From: Bacteroidales bacterium UBA5219
Lineage (GTDB): Bacteria; Bacteroidota; Bacteroidia; Bacteroidales; ML635J-15
Assembly: GCA_002412425.1 (NCBI GenBank)
Contig: DHVB01000058.1
Span: forward strand, 1 to 42,169
Reading direction: 5' to 3'
DNA: 42,169 bases
Shown here: positions 1-7,769 of the stretch, piece by piece
How positions within the stretch are numbered: the stretch's first letter is position 1
Layout: the number at the start of each line of letters is the position of its first letter
Made by a program: the position numbers and the translations under genes
The notes under the pieces: model-generated
Told to the model about the DNA's origin: nothing
The model's input: the letters and a program-made list of their open reading frames with translations, nothing else
The model's database searches: none

Positions 1-87
1 GAGTCTATATATCAGAAAAAAATATTACTTTTGGAGGAATTGAAGAAGTCGATTTTGCAGAAGGCTTTTTCGGGAGAATTAAATTAA
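1..87 (+). CDS. hsdS: Type I restriction-modification specificity subunit HsdS, C-terminal end (partial)
   Basis: The window opens inside an open frame that ends with TAA at 85-87 and gives 28 residues. The last ones read ELKKSILQKAFSGELN. This Lys/Leu-rich helix ending in QKAFSGEL is the classic C-terminus of type I HsdS proteins, the end of the second conserved coiled-coil spacer that follows the second target recognition domain. HsdS directs the HsdM/HsdR complex to its DNA sequence. The next gene starts 2 bases after the stop, so the two are probably co-transcribed. The rest of hsdS, and probably hsdM, should lie upstream of the window. Only the tail is visible, but the motif is distinctive. 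Confidence 0.8.
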   Translation, partial: ESIYQKKILLLEELKKSILQKAFSGELN

Positions 88-89
88 TT

Positions 90-1205
90 ATGGCAAAGAA
101 AGGTTTTCATAGCTCAAAGTTCGATAAAGGAACTAAATCTAAACTAGAAGTGTTTAAGGAATACTTCAAAGAAAGTTTTCCTGTTTTTTTACATAGCCCT
201 GCTTTTGACGAGATTTTTATCTATGATTTCTTTGCGGGTCAAGGACAAAATGCCGAAGGGGAATATGGTACAGCATTTAATATTCTCAACGAAATTAAGC
301 CATATTGCAACGACATTCGAAAAAGTAAAAAAAAGGTTTTTATCATACTTAACGACAATGAGGAATCAGAAATTTTAAGAACAAATGTTTTAGGCTTTTT
401 TAAAACTTGTAAATTAAGTTGCTTAGAAGAATGTGTTTTTTCAGAGGATAAGAATCTAATTATTAAATCTGGAAATTTTGAAACCTATTTTCCACGTATT
501 TACCCGGCAATGCTCAACAGAAAAAAAGCAGCAAAAATATTGTATCTAGACCCATTCAGTTTTGTTATTGACAGCGAAATACTTAATAAATTAGCAAATG
601 TTCCATCTGCCGACTTTATTTGTTTTATGCCTTCATCGTATTTGAAACGGTTTCCAGACACGCCCTCTTTCAATAAATATGTTGACACCCAACAGATTGA
701 TATAAAAAATGCAAAAGCTGTCCATTGCCATCGTTTAATTGCATCTTACTACGAATCGCTTATCCCAGAGGATAAAGAGTATTATATAGGTTGTTTTTCA
801 GTAAAAAAAGACTCAGGTTATTATGGATTAATATTTGGATGCAATCACACTTTTGGAGCTGAAAAATTCCAAAAAGTTTGTTGGAAATTTGATAAAATTA
901 CAGGAGAAGCCGATTATAACATTGATAGAGAATTAACATACGACAACCAAGGAGTTCTTTTTGAGGAAGTTAAAATTCCCAGAAAAATACAACTATTCAA
1001 CCTAAATTTGGAAAATGAAATAAAATCAGGTAAGATTAAAACCGATGTAGAGGCTTACAAGTATGCACTTCATAATCGTTGTTTGGTTAAACATGCCGCT
1101 CAAAAACTAAAAGCATTAATGGACGAAGGCAAAATAGAGAAATTTAAAACCATTAATAACGATATTCACAAACTTAAAACACCTACGCTTATAAAAATCA
1201 AATAA
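90..1205 (+). CDS. tcmP: Three-Cys-motif partner protein, TcmP family
   Basis: A 371-residue protein starting at ATG 90, two bases after hsdS. Its N-terminus (KFDKGTKSKLEVFKEYF) matches the KxxxxTxxKLxxxxxYL pattern of the TcmP family. It is followed by a methyltransferase-like glycine motif, IYDFFAGQG (about residues 44-52), and an LDPF motif near residue 155, as in Rossmann-fold SAM-dependent methyltransferases. TcmP is known mainly as the genomic partner of three-Cys-motif proteins, and the next gene, 2 bases downstream, encodes such a protein. The biochemical role of the pair is not established. Lying between hsdS and hsdR, it may modify DNA, RNA or protein as an accessory of the restriction system; that is inference. 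Family call fairly sure, function unknown. Confidence 0.8.
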   Translation: MAKKGFHSSKFDKGTKSKLEVFKEYFKESFPVFLHSPAFDEIFIYDFFAGQGQNAEGEYGTAFNILNEIKPYCNDIRKSKKKVFIILNDNEESEILRTNVLGFFKTCKLSCLEECVFSEDKNLIIKSGNFETYFPRIYPAMLNRKKAAKILYLDPFSFVIDSEILNKLANVPSADFICFMPSSYLKRFPDTPSFNKYVDTQQIDIKNAKAVHCHRLIASYYESLIPEDKEYYIGCFSVKKDSGYYGLIFGCNHTFGAEKFQKVCWKFDKITGEADYNIDRELTYDNQGVLFEEVKIPRKIQLFNLNLENEIKSGKIKTDVEAYKYALHNRCLVKHAAQKLKALMDEGKIEKFKTINNDIHKLKTPTLIKIK

Positions 1206-1207
1206 CT

Positions 1208-1960
1208 ATGACACACAAAATTGAATGGACAGAACAAACATGGAATCCTTCGGCAGGTTGCACAAAAATTAGTGCTGGCTGCCAAAACTGTTATGCCGAA
1301 ACCATGGCAATTAGATTGCAGGCTATAGGAGTAAAAGGATACGAAAACGGATTTGAGTTCAATATTGTTCCCTGCCGTTTAAACGATCCTTTAAAAAAGA
1401 AAAAGCCAACTGTTTTTTTTGTGAATTCTATGAGCGATATTTTTCATAAAGATATGCCCTTAGATTATCTTGATAAAATTTTTAATGTAATTGAGCAAAC
1501 CCCACAACACACCTATCAAATTCTTACCAAACGAGCAGACAGAATGTTGGAATATTTTTCGCATCGCAAAGTTTATGAAAATATCTGGCTGGGAGTTACT
1601 GTCGAAAATAAAAAAGAAGGTTTGCCAAGAATTGATTTTCTGAGAAATATAAAAGCCTCTGTTTTGTTCCTTTCTATCGAACCGCTTTTAGAAGATTTAG
1701 GCGAAATTAATCTATCAAATATTGATTGGGTAATTGTTGGTGGAGAAAGTGGTAACAAAGCCAGACCAATGGCAAAAGAATGGGTTTTAAATATCAAGCA
1801 ACAATGCGAAAAAAATGATGTCGCCTTTTTCTTTAAGCAATGGGGAACATGGGGTGCTGATAAAGTAAAACGAAATAAAAAACTAAATGGAAAAGAACTC
1901 GATGGAAAAATTTGGCAACAATTTCCTGAAATAATTGAACAGCAATTTGCTGTTGTTTAA
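1208..1960 (+). CDS. Three-Cys-motif protein, DUF5131 / phage Gp37-Gp68 family
   Basis: A 250-residue protein with the family signature near the N-terminus: IEWTEQTWNPSAGC, then Cys18-x6-Cys25-x2-Cys28 (GCTKISAGCQNCYAE). Further family landmarks are VFFVNSMSDIFH (about 70-81), QILTKRADRM (about 103-112), WLGVTVEN (about 127-134) and VGGESGNKARPM (about 177-188). The cysteine spacing suggests a metal or iron-sulfur site, and the fold has been likened to radical SAM enzymes, but no activity is firmly assigned. Phages and bacterial islands both carry this family, often with TcmP. The start is 2 bases after tcmP and the stop is 15 bases before the next gene, so it sits inside the restriction operon. 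Confidence 0.85.
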   Translation: MTHKIEWTEQTWNPSAGCTKISAGCQNCYAETMAIRLQAIGVKGYENGFEFNIVPCRLNDPLKKKKPTVFFVNSMSDIFHKDMPLDYLDKIFNVIEQTPQHTYQILTKRADRMLEYFSHRKVYENIWLGVTVENKKEGLPRIDFLRNIKASVLFLSIEPLLEDLGEINLSNIDWVIVGGESGNKARPMAKEWVLNIKQQCEKNDVAFFFKQWGTWGADKVKRNKKLNGKELDGKIWQQFPEIIEQQFAVV

Positions 1961-1975
1961 AAAATAAAATAAACA

Positions 1976-2335
1976 ATGAAAAATAATGTTGTAAAAAATA
2001 AATCATTTGATTTTGCTCTACGGATTGTAAAAATGCATGAATTTTTATGTGAGCATAAAAAAGAATTTGTATTAAGCAAACAACTTTTGCAAAGTGGAAC
2101 AGCCATAGGTGTTTTGGTGCGTGAGGCAGAACAGGAAGAAAGCAAGGCAGATTTTATTCACAAAATGGCTATTGCATTACAAAAAGCAAATGTAACAGAG
2201 TATTGGATTGAACTACTTTTTCAATCAAACTATATAGACGAAACAGAGTACAATTCAACAAAAACTGACTTAACAGAAATATTAAAATTACTAACTTCAA
2301 TCATCAAAACAACCAAATATAATACAAAAAAATAA
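1976..2335 (+). CDS. Four-helix-bundle protein (S23 / intervening-sequence family)
   Basis: A 119-residue, probably all-helical protein. Residues 9-30 (KSFDFALRIVKMHEFL) and the stretch KQLLQSGTAIGVLVREAEQEES (about 41-62) match the four-helix-bundle family first found in 23S rRNA intervening sequences, which is frequent in Bacteroidota. Relatives include the accessory protein Avd of diversity-generating retroelements, but no reverse transcriptase or template repeat is present here. The gene starts 15 bases after the three-Cys gene and ends 17 bases before hsdR, all on one strand, so co-expression is likely. Genes of this family are often found inside type I restriction operons; their role there is unknown. 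Confidence 0.85.
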   Translation: MKNNVVKNKSFDFALRIVKMHEFLCEHKKEFVLSKQLLQSGTAIGVLVREAEQEESKADFIHKMAIALQKANVTEYWIELLFQSNYIDETEYNSTKTDLTEILKLLTSIIKTTKYNTKK

Positions 2336-2352
2336 TTATCAATTCAATAATT

Positions 2353-4851
2353 ATGAAAGAAGTAGATACCAGAGTAGAAAAAATTGAACCCATGCTAAGA
2401 GCTTGCGGCTGGGGTGTTGTAGAAGGTTCTAAAATCAGTCGTGAACACGGTATAACAGAAGGTAAAATACAAACTGGCGGTGGAAGAAGCAAACGTTTAT
2501 CTGCCGACTTCGTTTTGATTTACAAAGGTATTCAATTAGCGGTTGTAGAAGCTAAAAAAAGTAGTTTGTCGGTTCACGAAGGCGTAATGCAAGCCAAAAA
2601 ATATGCTCAAAAACTGCAAATAGACATTACATACAGCACCAACGGCGATGAAATTTACCAAATATCCATGAAAACTGGCGAAGAAAAATTGGTAACACGA
2701 TTTTTAAGTCCAGAAGAACTTTGGGAAAGAAAATATTCTACTTCAACAATCACAGAAAATACCTCGGATATTGAGCGTATTAAAAATATCGAAGCGTGGA
2801 TAGAAAAATTTGCCAGCATTCCGTTTGAAAGTAAAAGTGGTAGTTGGCAACCTCGCTTTTTTCAAGAAATAGCCATACAACGTACTGTTGAAGCAATTGC
2901 ACAAGGGAAAAATAGAATTTTACTTACCCTCGCTACAGGCACAGGTAAAACCGCAATAGCTGTTCAAATTGCTTGGAAATTATTTAATACTAGATGGAAC
3001 CTCACAAGACGGTTACCAAGCGGAGCCGAAGTAAACCGCCGTCCAAGAATTCTATTTTTAGCCGATAGAAATATTTTAGCCGACCAAGCATTCAATGCTT
3101 TTTCTTCTTTCCCCGAAGATGCTTTAGTTCGCATTAGACCTGATGAAATAAGAAAAAAAGGAAAAGTGCCAACAAATGGAAGCATTTTCTTTACAATTTT
3201 TCAAACTTTCACATCGGGATATGACGAAGAAGGCAAACCTGCACCCTATTTCGGTGATTATCCGCCTGATTTTTTTGATTTTATCATTATTGACGAATGC
3301 CATCGTGGTGGAGCAAATGACGAAAGCACGTGGCGAGGCATTTTAGAATATTTTAGCGAAGCCGTTCAATTAGGTTTAACTGCCACACCCAAAAGAACAG
3401 ACAATGTTGACACTTATCACTACTTTGGCGAGCCTGTTTATGTTTATTCGTTAAAAGAAGGTATAAATGATGGATTTTTAACACCTTTTAAGGTAAAACG
3501 CATTAAAACCACCTTAGATGATTATATCTACTCTCCTGACGACACTGTTTTAGAAGGCGAAATTAAACCAGAAAAATTATATGAAGAAAAAGACTTTAAC
3601 CGCAAGATTGAAATTAAAGAACGTGAAATAAAAAGAGTGAAAATCTTTTTAGATGAAGCAAATCAAAATGAAAAAACTATAATTTTCTGTGCAAATCAAG
3701 CACATGCAGCATTGATACGAGATTTAGTGAATCAATATGCAAAAAGTAAAGACCCATTTTATTGTGTTCGTGTAACCGCAAACGATGGCGAAGATGGAGA
3801 AAGATTTTTGCGAGAGTTTCAATACAATGAAAAAACCATACCAACCATTCTAACCACTTCGCACAAACTCTCTACAGGAGTAGATGCAAGAAATATTAGA
3901 AATATAGTTTTGCTTCGTACAATTAATTCTAGAATTGAGTTTAAGCAAATTGTTGGGCGTGGTACTCGTTTGTTTGATGGTAAAGAGTTTTTCACAATTT
4001 ACGACTTTGTAGATGCCTACAAACACTTCTCTGACCCAGAATGGGACGGCGAACCTATAATAGAAATTTGTAATATATGTGGTCAAGACCCTTGCATTTG
4101 CGGAGAAATAACAGATTGTCCTAATTGCGGTCAATTAGATTGTGCTTGCATTAGTGAACCGCCACCACCTTGTTATGTTTGTGGTCAAAGTCCTTGTATT
4201 TGTGAGAAACCGGGTTCAGTTCCTTGTCCTGTTTGTGGTGAAAGACCTTGTATTTGCAATAAAAAAGTAAAAGTAAAATTAGCTAAAGGCAAAGAAAGAG
4301 AAATTCAACATATGATTTCCACATCTTTTTGGAGTGCTGATGGCAAACCGATTTCAGCAGAGGAGTTTTTGAGCAATTTATTTGGTGAGTTGCCAAAACT
4401 CTTCAAAGATGAAGAAGAATTGCGGAAACTTTGGAGTTCTCCAATCACCAGAAAAATTTTATTAGAAAAATTGGAAGATGCTGGTTTTCCAAAATCTGAT
4501 TTGCGGACTTTACAAAAATTGGTTGATATGGAAAAAAGCGATTTGTTCGATGTGTTAGAATATGTTTTCAATGGCGACCACATTGCAATTACCAGAGAAG
4601 CCAGAGCAAAAGCTGCCGAAGCTACAATGTTTACACTGCTCAACGACAAGCAAAAGGAATTTATTTCATTCGTAGCAAGCAAATACATAGAAGCAGGAGT
4701 TGACGAACTCGACCAAGATAAACTCCCAATTTTACTGAAAAACAAATACCATACATTAGATGATGCAAAAGAAATATTAGGAGAAACTACAGAAATACTA
4801 AATCTGTTTATTGAGTTCCAAAAACATTTGTATAGGGGGAAGATTGCGTGA
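2353..4851 (+). CDS. hsdR: Type I restriction enzyme R subunit (HsdR, EcoEI-like), with Cys-rich repeats
   Basis: An 832-residue motor/nuclease subunit of a type I restriction system. The N-terminal PD-(D/E)xK nuclease core shows Asp52, then Glu66-x-Lys68 (VVEAKK). The SF2 helicase domain follows: Walker A TGTGKT (195-200), Walker B DECH (314-317), motif III GLTATPKR, and motif VI in QIVGRGTR. Residues 573-635 hold four copies of CxxCGxxxCxC. The C-terminal part from about residue 650 resembles the EcoEI R C-terminal domain that contacts the methylase. It should cut DNA after ATP-driven translocation, guided by HsdS/HsdM. It lies 17 bases after the four-helix-bundle gene. The frame is intact and all catalytic motifs are present. 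Confidence 0.92.
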   Translation: MKEVDTRVEKIEPMLRACGWGVVEGSKISREHGITEGKIQTGGGRSKRLSADFVLIYKGIQLAVVEAKKSSLSVHEGVMQAKKYAQKLQIDITYSTNGDEIYQISMKTGEEKLVTRFLSPEELWERKYSTSTITENTSDIERIKNIEAWIEKFASIPFESKSGSWQPRFFQEIAIQRTVEAIAQGKNRILLTLATGTGKTAIAVQIAWKLFNTRWNLTRRLPSGAEVNRRPRILFLADRNILADQAFNAFSSFPEDALVRIRPDEIRKKGKVPTNGSIFFTIFQTFTSGYDEEGKPAPYFGDYPPDFFDFIIIDECHRGGANDESTWRGILEYFSEAVQLGLTATPKRTDNVDTYHYFGEPVYVYSLKEGINDGFLTPFKVKRIKTTLDDYIYSPDDTVLEGEIKPEKLYEEKDFNRKIEIKEREIKRVKIFLDEANQNEKTIIFCANQAHAALIRDLVNQYAKSKDPFYCVRVTANDGEDGERFLREFQYNEKTIPTILTTSHKLSTGVDARNIRNIVLLRTINSRIEFKQIVGRGTRLFDGKEFFTIYDFVDAYKHFSDPEWDGEPIIEICNICGQDPCICGEITDCPNCGQLDCACISEPPPPCYVCGQSPCICEKPGSVPCPVCGERPCICNKKVKVKLAKGKEREIQHMISTSFWSADGKPISAEEFLSNLFGELPKLFKDEEELRKLWSSPITRKILLEKLEDAGFPKSDLRTLQKLVDMEKSDLFDVLEYVFNGDHIAITREARAKAAEATMFTLLNDKQKEFISFVASKYIEAGVDELDQDKLPILLKNKYHTLDDAKEILGETTEILNLFIEFQKHLYRGKIA
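4069..4257 (+). repeat. Four copies of a Cys-rich 11-residue motif (CxxCGxxxCxC) inside hsdR
   Basis: Four 33-base units begin at 4069, 4117, 4171 and 4225 and encode CNICGQDPCIC, CPNCGQLDCAC, CYVCGQSPCIC and CPVCGERPCIC, separated by 5-7 residue linkers (one is Pro-rich). Each unit carries four Cys, 16 in all, so each could bind a metal as a minimal zinc knuckle. The block sits between the helicase and C-terminal domains of HsdR. The copies are close in protein sequence but differ at the DNA level, so this is not a fresh slippage repeat. Confidence 0.85.
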
Positions 4852-5452
4852 AAATGAAACTTTTTTTGGGGGGATACGTAAAAATAAAATTGTGAGTTCG
4901 CCATTAGATAAAATAAAAGACGGTCATGAATTTCAGCAAATAATTGCTGAATATTTTCGTAGTTTAAAAAACGATGATCACGAATTTAATTTCACTGACA
5001 TAAATGTGTTAGACTTTGGTGTTGGTTGTGATGATGGCTGTGATATTTTAGTTGAATTTTTCTTTGAAGATGCAATTTGTAAACATAGTCAAAAATGGAT
5101 TGTTGAATGCAAGTCTCATAAAAAAGCAATAGGTCCGGATCTTGTAAATACAAATAAAATATTTAGTACTATTGATGCAAAAGGAGCAAGCGGATATTTA
5201 TTAGTTTGTAAGAATGATGCGACAGCATCTTTAAAAAGAAAGTTTAATGAATGCTCTGTAGAGAGTAAGAAAAAATTTATAATTTGGAACGGCAGTCAAT
5301 TGTGGCATAAGTTTATTAAAAGAAAATCCCTAATACAAGCATTTTTTCTGGAGTATTATCAAGAGAAATTCCAAGACAATAATGCAGAAAAAAAGTATAA
5401 TGAGCTTGTGAAAAAGTTTGAAAATAAAATATCAGAGGAGGGAAAAAAATGA
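4811..5452 (+). CDS. Restriction-endonuclease-fold protein (predicted PD-(D/E)xK nuclease)
   Basis: The outermost open frame begins with TTG at 4811 and gives 213 residues; the true start is unclear. The conserved-looking part starts at IKDGHEFQQIIAEYFR and continues to a nuclease core: Asp residues in DDGCDILVEF, then WIVECKSHKK, where the E-C-K triad fits the PD-(D/E)xK pattern of Mrr-like nucleases. TTG 4844 and GTG 4892 are alternative starts. The only nearby ATG (4854, two bases after the hsdR stop, with AGGGGGA upstream) is in another frame and would reach this one only through a -1 shift at the T7G6 tract 4861-4873. The stop overlaps the next start (ATGA), implying translational coupling to the TIR-like gene. 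Probably an effector nuclease; function inferred. Confidence 0.7.
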   Translation: MSSKNICIGGRLRENETFFGGIRKNKIVSSPLDKIKDGHEFQQIIAEYFRSLKNDDHEFNFTDINVLDFGVGCDDGCDILVEFFFEDAICKHSQKWIVECKSHKKAIGPDLVNTNKIFSTIDAKGASGYLLVCKNDATASLKRKFNECSVESKKKFIIWNGSQLWHKFIKRKSLIQAFFLEYYQEKFQDNNAEKKYNELVKKFENKISEEGKK

Positions 5453-5922
5453 AAGCATTTGTTTCATACTCATTTAAAGATAGTGAATTGCATGTCATTA
5501 CTTTACTTTTTGAACAACTTCGCAAAAGTGGCTACATTGTTGAGACATCATTTGATGGCATCCCTTATGAAAATGATACTAACATATTAAACTCTGATGT
5601 TTTCATTGGTATTATTACAAATGATAGTTCAAGTATTGATTATGTAATGTATGAATGGGGTATAGCAAATAATAATAATGTTAATAATATTTTAATTATT
5701 GAAGATGGCGTAAATGTTGAGGATTCTGAGAGCATTAGTTTTATTAGATTTAATAGAAAGGACCCAACGCCTGCAATTGATAAATTGTTTAATATAAAAA
5801 GAAGTACACCGGTAAAAAAAGAAAAATCATCAAACACACTAGAAAAAGTGATAATCGCTGGAGGACTTATTGTAGGCATCGCTGCATTAATTGCATTATT
5901 ATCAAACGGAGATAAAAAATAA
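5449..5922 (+). CDS. TIR-like domain protein with C-terminal membrane anchor
   Basis: A 157-residue protein. It starts with a TIR-type first strand (AFVSYSFKD, residues 3-11); a later strand ends in SDVFIGIITND (49-59), and SSSIDYVMYEWG places Glu69 where TIR-family NAD hydrolases carry their catalytic Glu. A charged linker (about 118-131) leads to one hydrophobic segment, about residues 133-151 (IIAGGLIVGIAALIALL), followed by a short polar tail, so the domain is probably membrane-anchored. The ATG lies in the stop of the nuclease-fold gene (4-base overlap), so both are likely made together. By analogy with prokaryotic TIR defence proteins it could bind or cleave a nucleotide, or bring TIR partners together; that is inference. 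TIR assignment moderately sure. Confidence 0.65.
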   Translation: MKAFVSYSFKDSELHVITLLFEQLRKSGYIVETSFDGIPYENDTNILNSDVFIGIITNDSSSIDYVMYEWGIANNNNVNNILIIEDGVNVEDSESISFIRFNRKDPTPAIDKLFNIKRSTPVKKEKSSNTLEKVIIAGGLIVGIAALIALLSNGDKK

Positions 5923-6020
5923 TTATATTTGTAAAGTAAAGATATAACTTCATATTAATTTGAATTTAATGCTAAAAAATAGTACTAACATTAAAAAATC
6001 ACATTTGCAAGTCCAAATTC

Positions 6021-6055
6021 GCATAAAGTTACTTCTGTTTGTAAAAAGTTTATGC
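6021..6055 (+). promoter_or_regulatory. Leader hairpin upstream of the STAND gene
   Basis: In the 149-base gap before the STAND gene, GCATAAA (6021-6027) pairs with TTTATGC (6049-6055), and an inner TTAC (6029-6032) pairs with GTAA (6041-6044). The hairpin ends 16 bases before ATG 6072. It could be an operator, a leader structure or a weak terminator of the TIR operon. A TATATTTG that resembles a -7 box lies at 5924-5931, but I see no convincing -33 box. Confidence 0.3.
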
Positions 6056-6071
6056 TTAACAATTTAGTATT

Positions 6072-6701
6072 ATGATCACAATAGACAAAATAGATTTTAA
6101 TAAACTTAAATCATATGATGGTAAAACAACCAAATGTTTTGAACAACTGTGTTATCAAATTGCACAAAAAGAATTTGGACATCTTGGAACATTCACACCA
6201 ATAGATGGTAGCGGTGGCGATGGTGGAGTTGAATTTTATTTAAAACTTAATAATGGAGAAAAATGGGGCTGGCAATGTAAATTTTTTGGAGATACTGGAA
6301 GGCTTAATAAAGGTTCAAGATATTCGCAAATTAAGAATTCACTTAATACTGCAATTCGAAACCATCCTGACTTAACAAAATGGTTTCTTTGTTTAAAAAC
6401 AGATTTAACAGATGATAATTTATCAAGCAAAGGAAAGCTTAGTACAGGTGAAAAGAATTGGTTTGAAAATGAATTAACCAGAGTAATTCCCTCAAATAGA
6501 ATAATTGAACTTAAACATTGGGGTGAAACTTCATTTATAACCTTTCTTAAAGATCCAAAACATATTGGTATCCGTAATTTCTTTTTTGGAGAATTGGAAT
6601 TTAATCAAAACTGGTTCGAAAAAAGGTTTGATGAGAATTTTCAAAAAGTAAAAGATAAATACGATCCAGATCTACACACTATTGACAAACGTACTCAATA
6701 A
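6072..6701 (+). CDS. STAND gene, piece 1: Mrr/Cap4-like nuclease domain
   Basis: A 209-residue open piece from ATG 6072 to the first TAA. FEQLCYQIAQKEFG (23-36) is followed by the nuclease signature: GSGGDGGVEFY with Asp50 and Glu54, then GWQCKFF with Gln68-x-Lys70. This is the D...QxK variant common to Mrr and Cap4-type effector nucleases that cut double-stranded DNA. The end (KYDPDLHTIDKRTQ) resembles the RYxPxLxV linker that precedes the NTPase in Avs proteins, so the natural protein should not stop here. Alone it could still be expressed as a nuclease without its STAND regulator, which would probably be harmful unless the protein is inactive. Confidence 0.75.
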   Translation: MITIDKIDFNKLKSYDGKTTKCFEQLCYQIAQKEFGHLGTFTPIDGSGGDGGVEFYLKLNNGEKWGWQCKFFGDTGRLNKGSRYSQIKNSLNTAIRNHPDLTKWFLCLKTDLTDDNLSSKGKLSTGEKNWFENELTRVIPSNRIIELKHWGETSFITFLKDPKHIGIRNFFFGELEFNQNWFEKRFDENFQKVKDKYDPDLHTIDKRTQ

Positions 6702-6716
6702 AAAATTGATTTTCTT

Positions 6717-7766
6717 TTGGTAGATCCAAACTACACACAACTTACACAAGAACTAAAAAAAGAGTTACTCGAAAAAGCTAATAATATTGAAACGGCTTTA
6801 TATGATTTTAGAAATGAGAGAATACTAACATCGGAAGAAAGCTATCAAAGAAATACATTTTTCTTAACCTGCCAAGAATTTAAAAAACATATTGATTATG
6901 TTTTAAAAAAAATTGATTTTATTGAATCTTGTTTTATAGAGTACAAACCAGAACTCCTATCAAAATTTGATTCAGAAGAACTGTACAAAGACTTTATTAA
7001 ATATTTTGAAGAAATAAATTACAGAGTTTTTGAAGAAAAATCACAAGCATATAAAGATGCCTCAAATATTGTAGATTTAATTTCAGAAATTGATGAAATT
7101 TATAATAGTTTCTTTATAAACTTCTTTCACGATAAAAGAAGAGTAATTCATTTTATAGGTGATGCAGCAAAAGGGAAAACACATATTTCTTGTGATATTG
7201 CATACAAAAGAATAGCAAACTCAAATCCTGCAATTTTTATTACGGGAGATAAGTTTACTGATGAAACAAGTATTATAGATGCATTAAAAAAAACCCTTGA
7301 TATTCCGCAAGAATTTAGTGTTGATGACTTTTTGCAAGCTCTTGATATTTATGCTTCAATTATAAAGGCTTCTATTCCATTAATAATAGACGGTTTAAAT
7401 GAAACTACTTCAAACCGTTTATTTTCACCAATTTGGAAAAACCATTTATCTGCATTCATTTCAAAAGTCTTACAAACAAAAAATCTGATACTTATAACCA
7501 CTTGTAGAAATTCATATGTTGATCGAATTTGGGATAGAAAGACAACAAAAGAATTGCACTATTTATATGGTTTTGATGACTATGAAAGTATCAACGAAGC
7601 TGTTAAAAAATATTTTACTAAATATAAAATAAAAGCAGATTTGCCTTTTGCATCACTTGAAAAATTCAGAGACCCAATATTTTTAAGAATATATTGCGAA
7701 ATCAAAAATCCAAATTGGAAAACTTTAAATGAAGTTTCTGTTAATATTGAAGAAGAATCTACTTAA
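6717..7766 (+). CDS. STAND gene, piece 2: P-loop NTPase core
   Basis: An open piece of 349 codons in the frame of piece 1. Its first possible start is TTG 6717, without a ribosome-binding site, so it is unlikely to be translated on its own. It begins with a helical linker, then has Walker A GDAAKGKT (7158-7181; codons 363-370 of the joined protein), Walker B LIIDGLNET with Asp at codon 440, and a sensor-like ITTCRNSY stretch. These are STAND/NACHT-type motifs: ATP binding would drive oligomerisation on recognising a phage protein. It breaks off at VNIEEEST, at the second TAA. Confidence 0.75.
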   Translation: MVDPNYTQLTQELKKELLEKANNIETALYDFRNERILTSEESYQRNTFFLTCQEFKKHIDYVLKKIDFIESCFIEYKPELLSKFDSEELYKDFIKYFEEINYRVFEEKSQAYKDASNIVDLISEIDEIYNSFFINFFHDKRRVIHFIGDAAKGKTHISCDIAYKRIANSNPAIFITGDKFTDETSIIDALKKTLDIPQEFSVDDFLQALDIYASIIKASIPLIIDGLNETTSNRLFSPIWKNHLSAFISKVLQTKNLILITTCRNSYVDRIWDRKTTKELHYLYGFDDYESINEAVKKYFTKYKIKADLPFASLEKFRDPIFLRIYCEIKNPNWKTLNEVSVNIEEEST

Positions 7767-7769
7767 GAT

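Noticed and set aside
1976..2335. Diversity-generating retroelement accessory gene (avd)
   Set aside because: The four-helix-bundle family overlaps with Avd, but there is no reverse transcriptase, template repeat or variable repeat in the window.
6699..7766. Reassigned UAA codon (alternative genetic code)
   Set aside because: Ribosomal and housekeeping genes in the same window end in TAA at the right length, so UAA is a normal stop.
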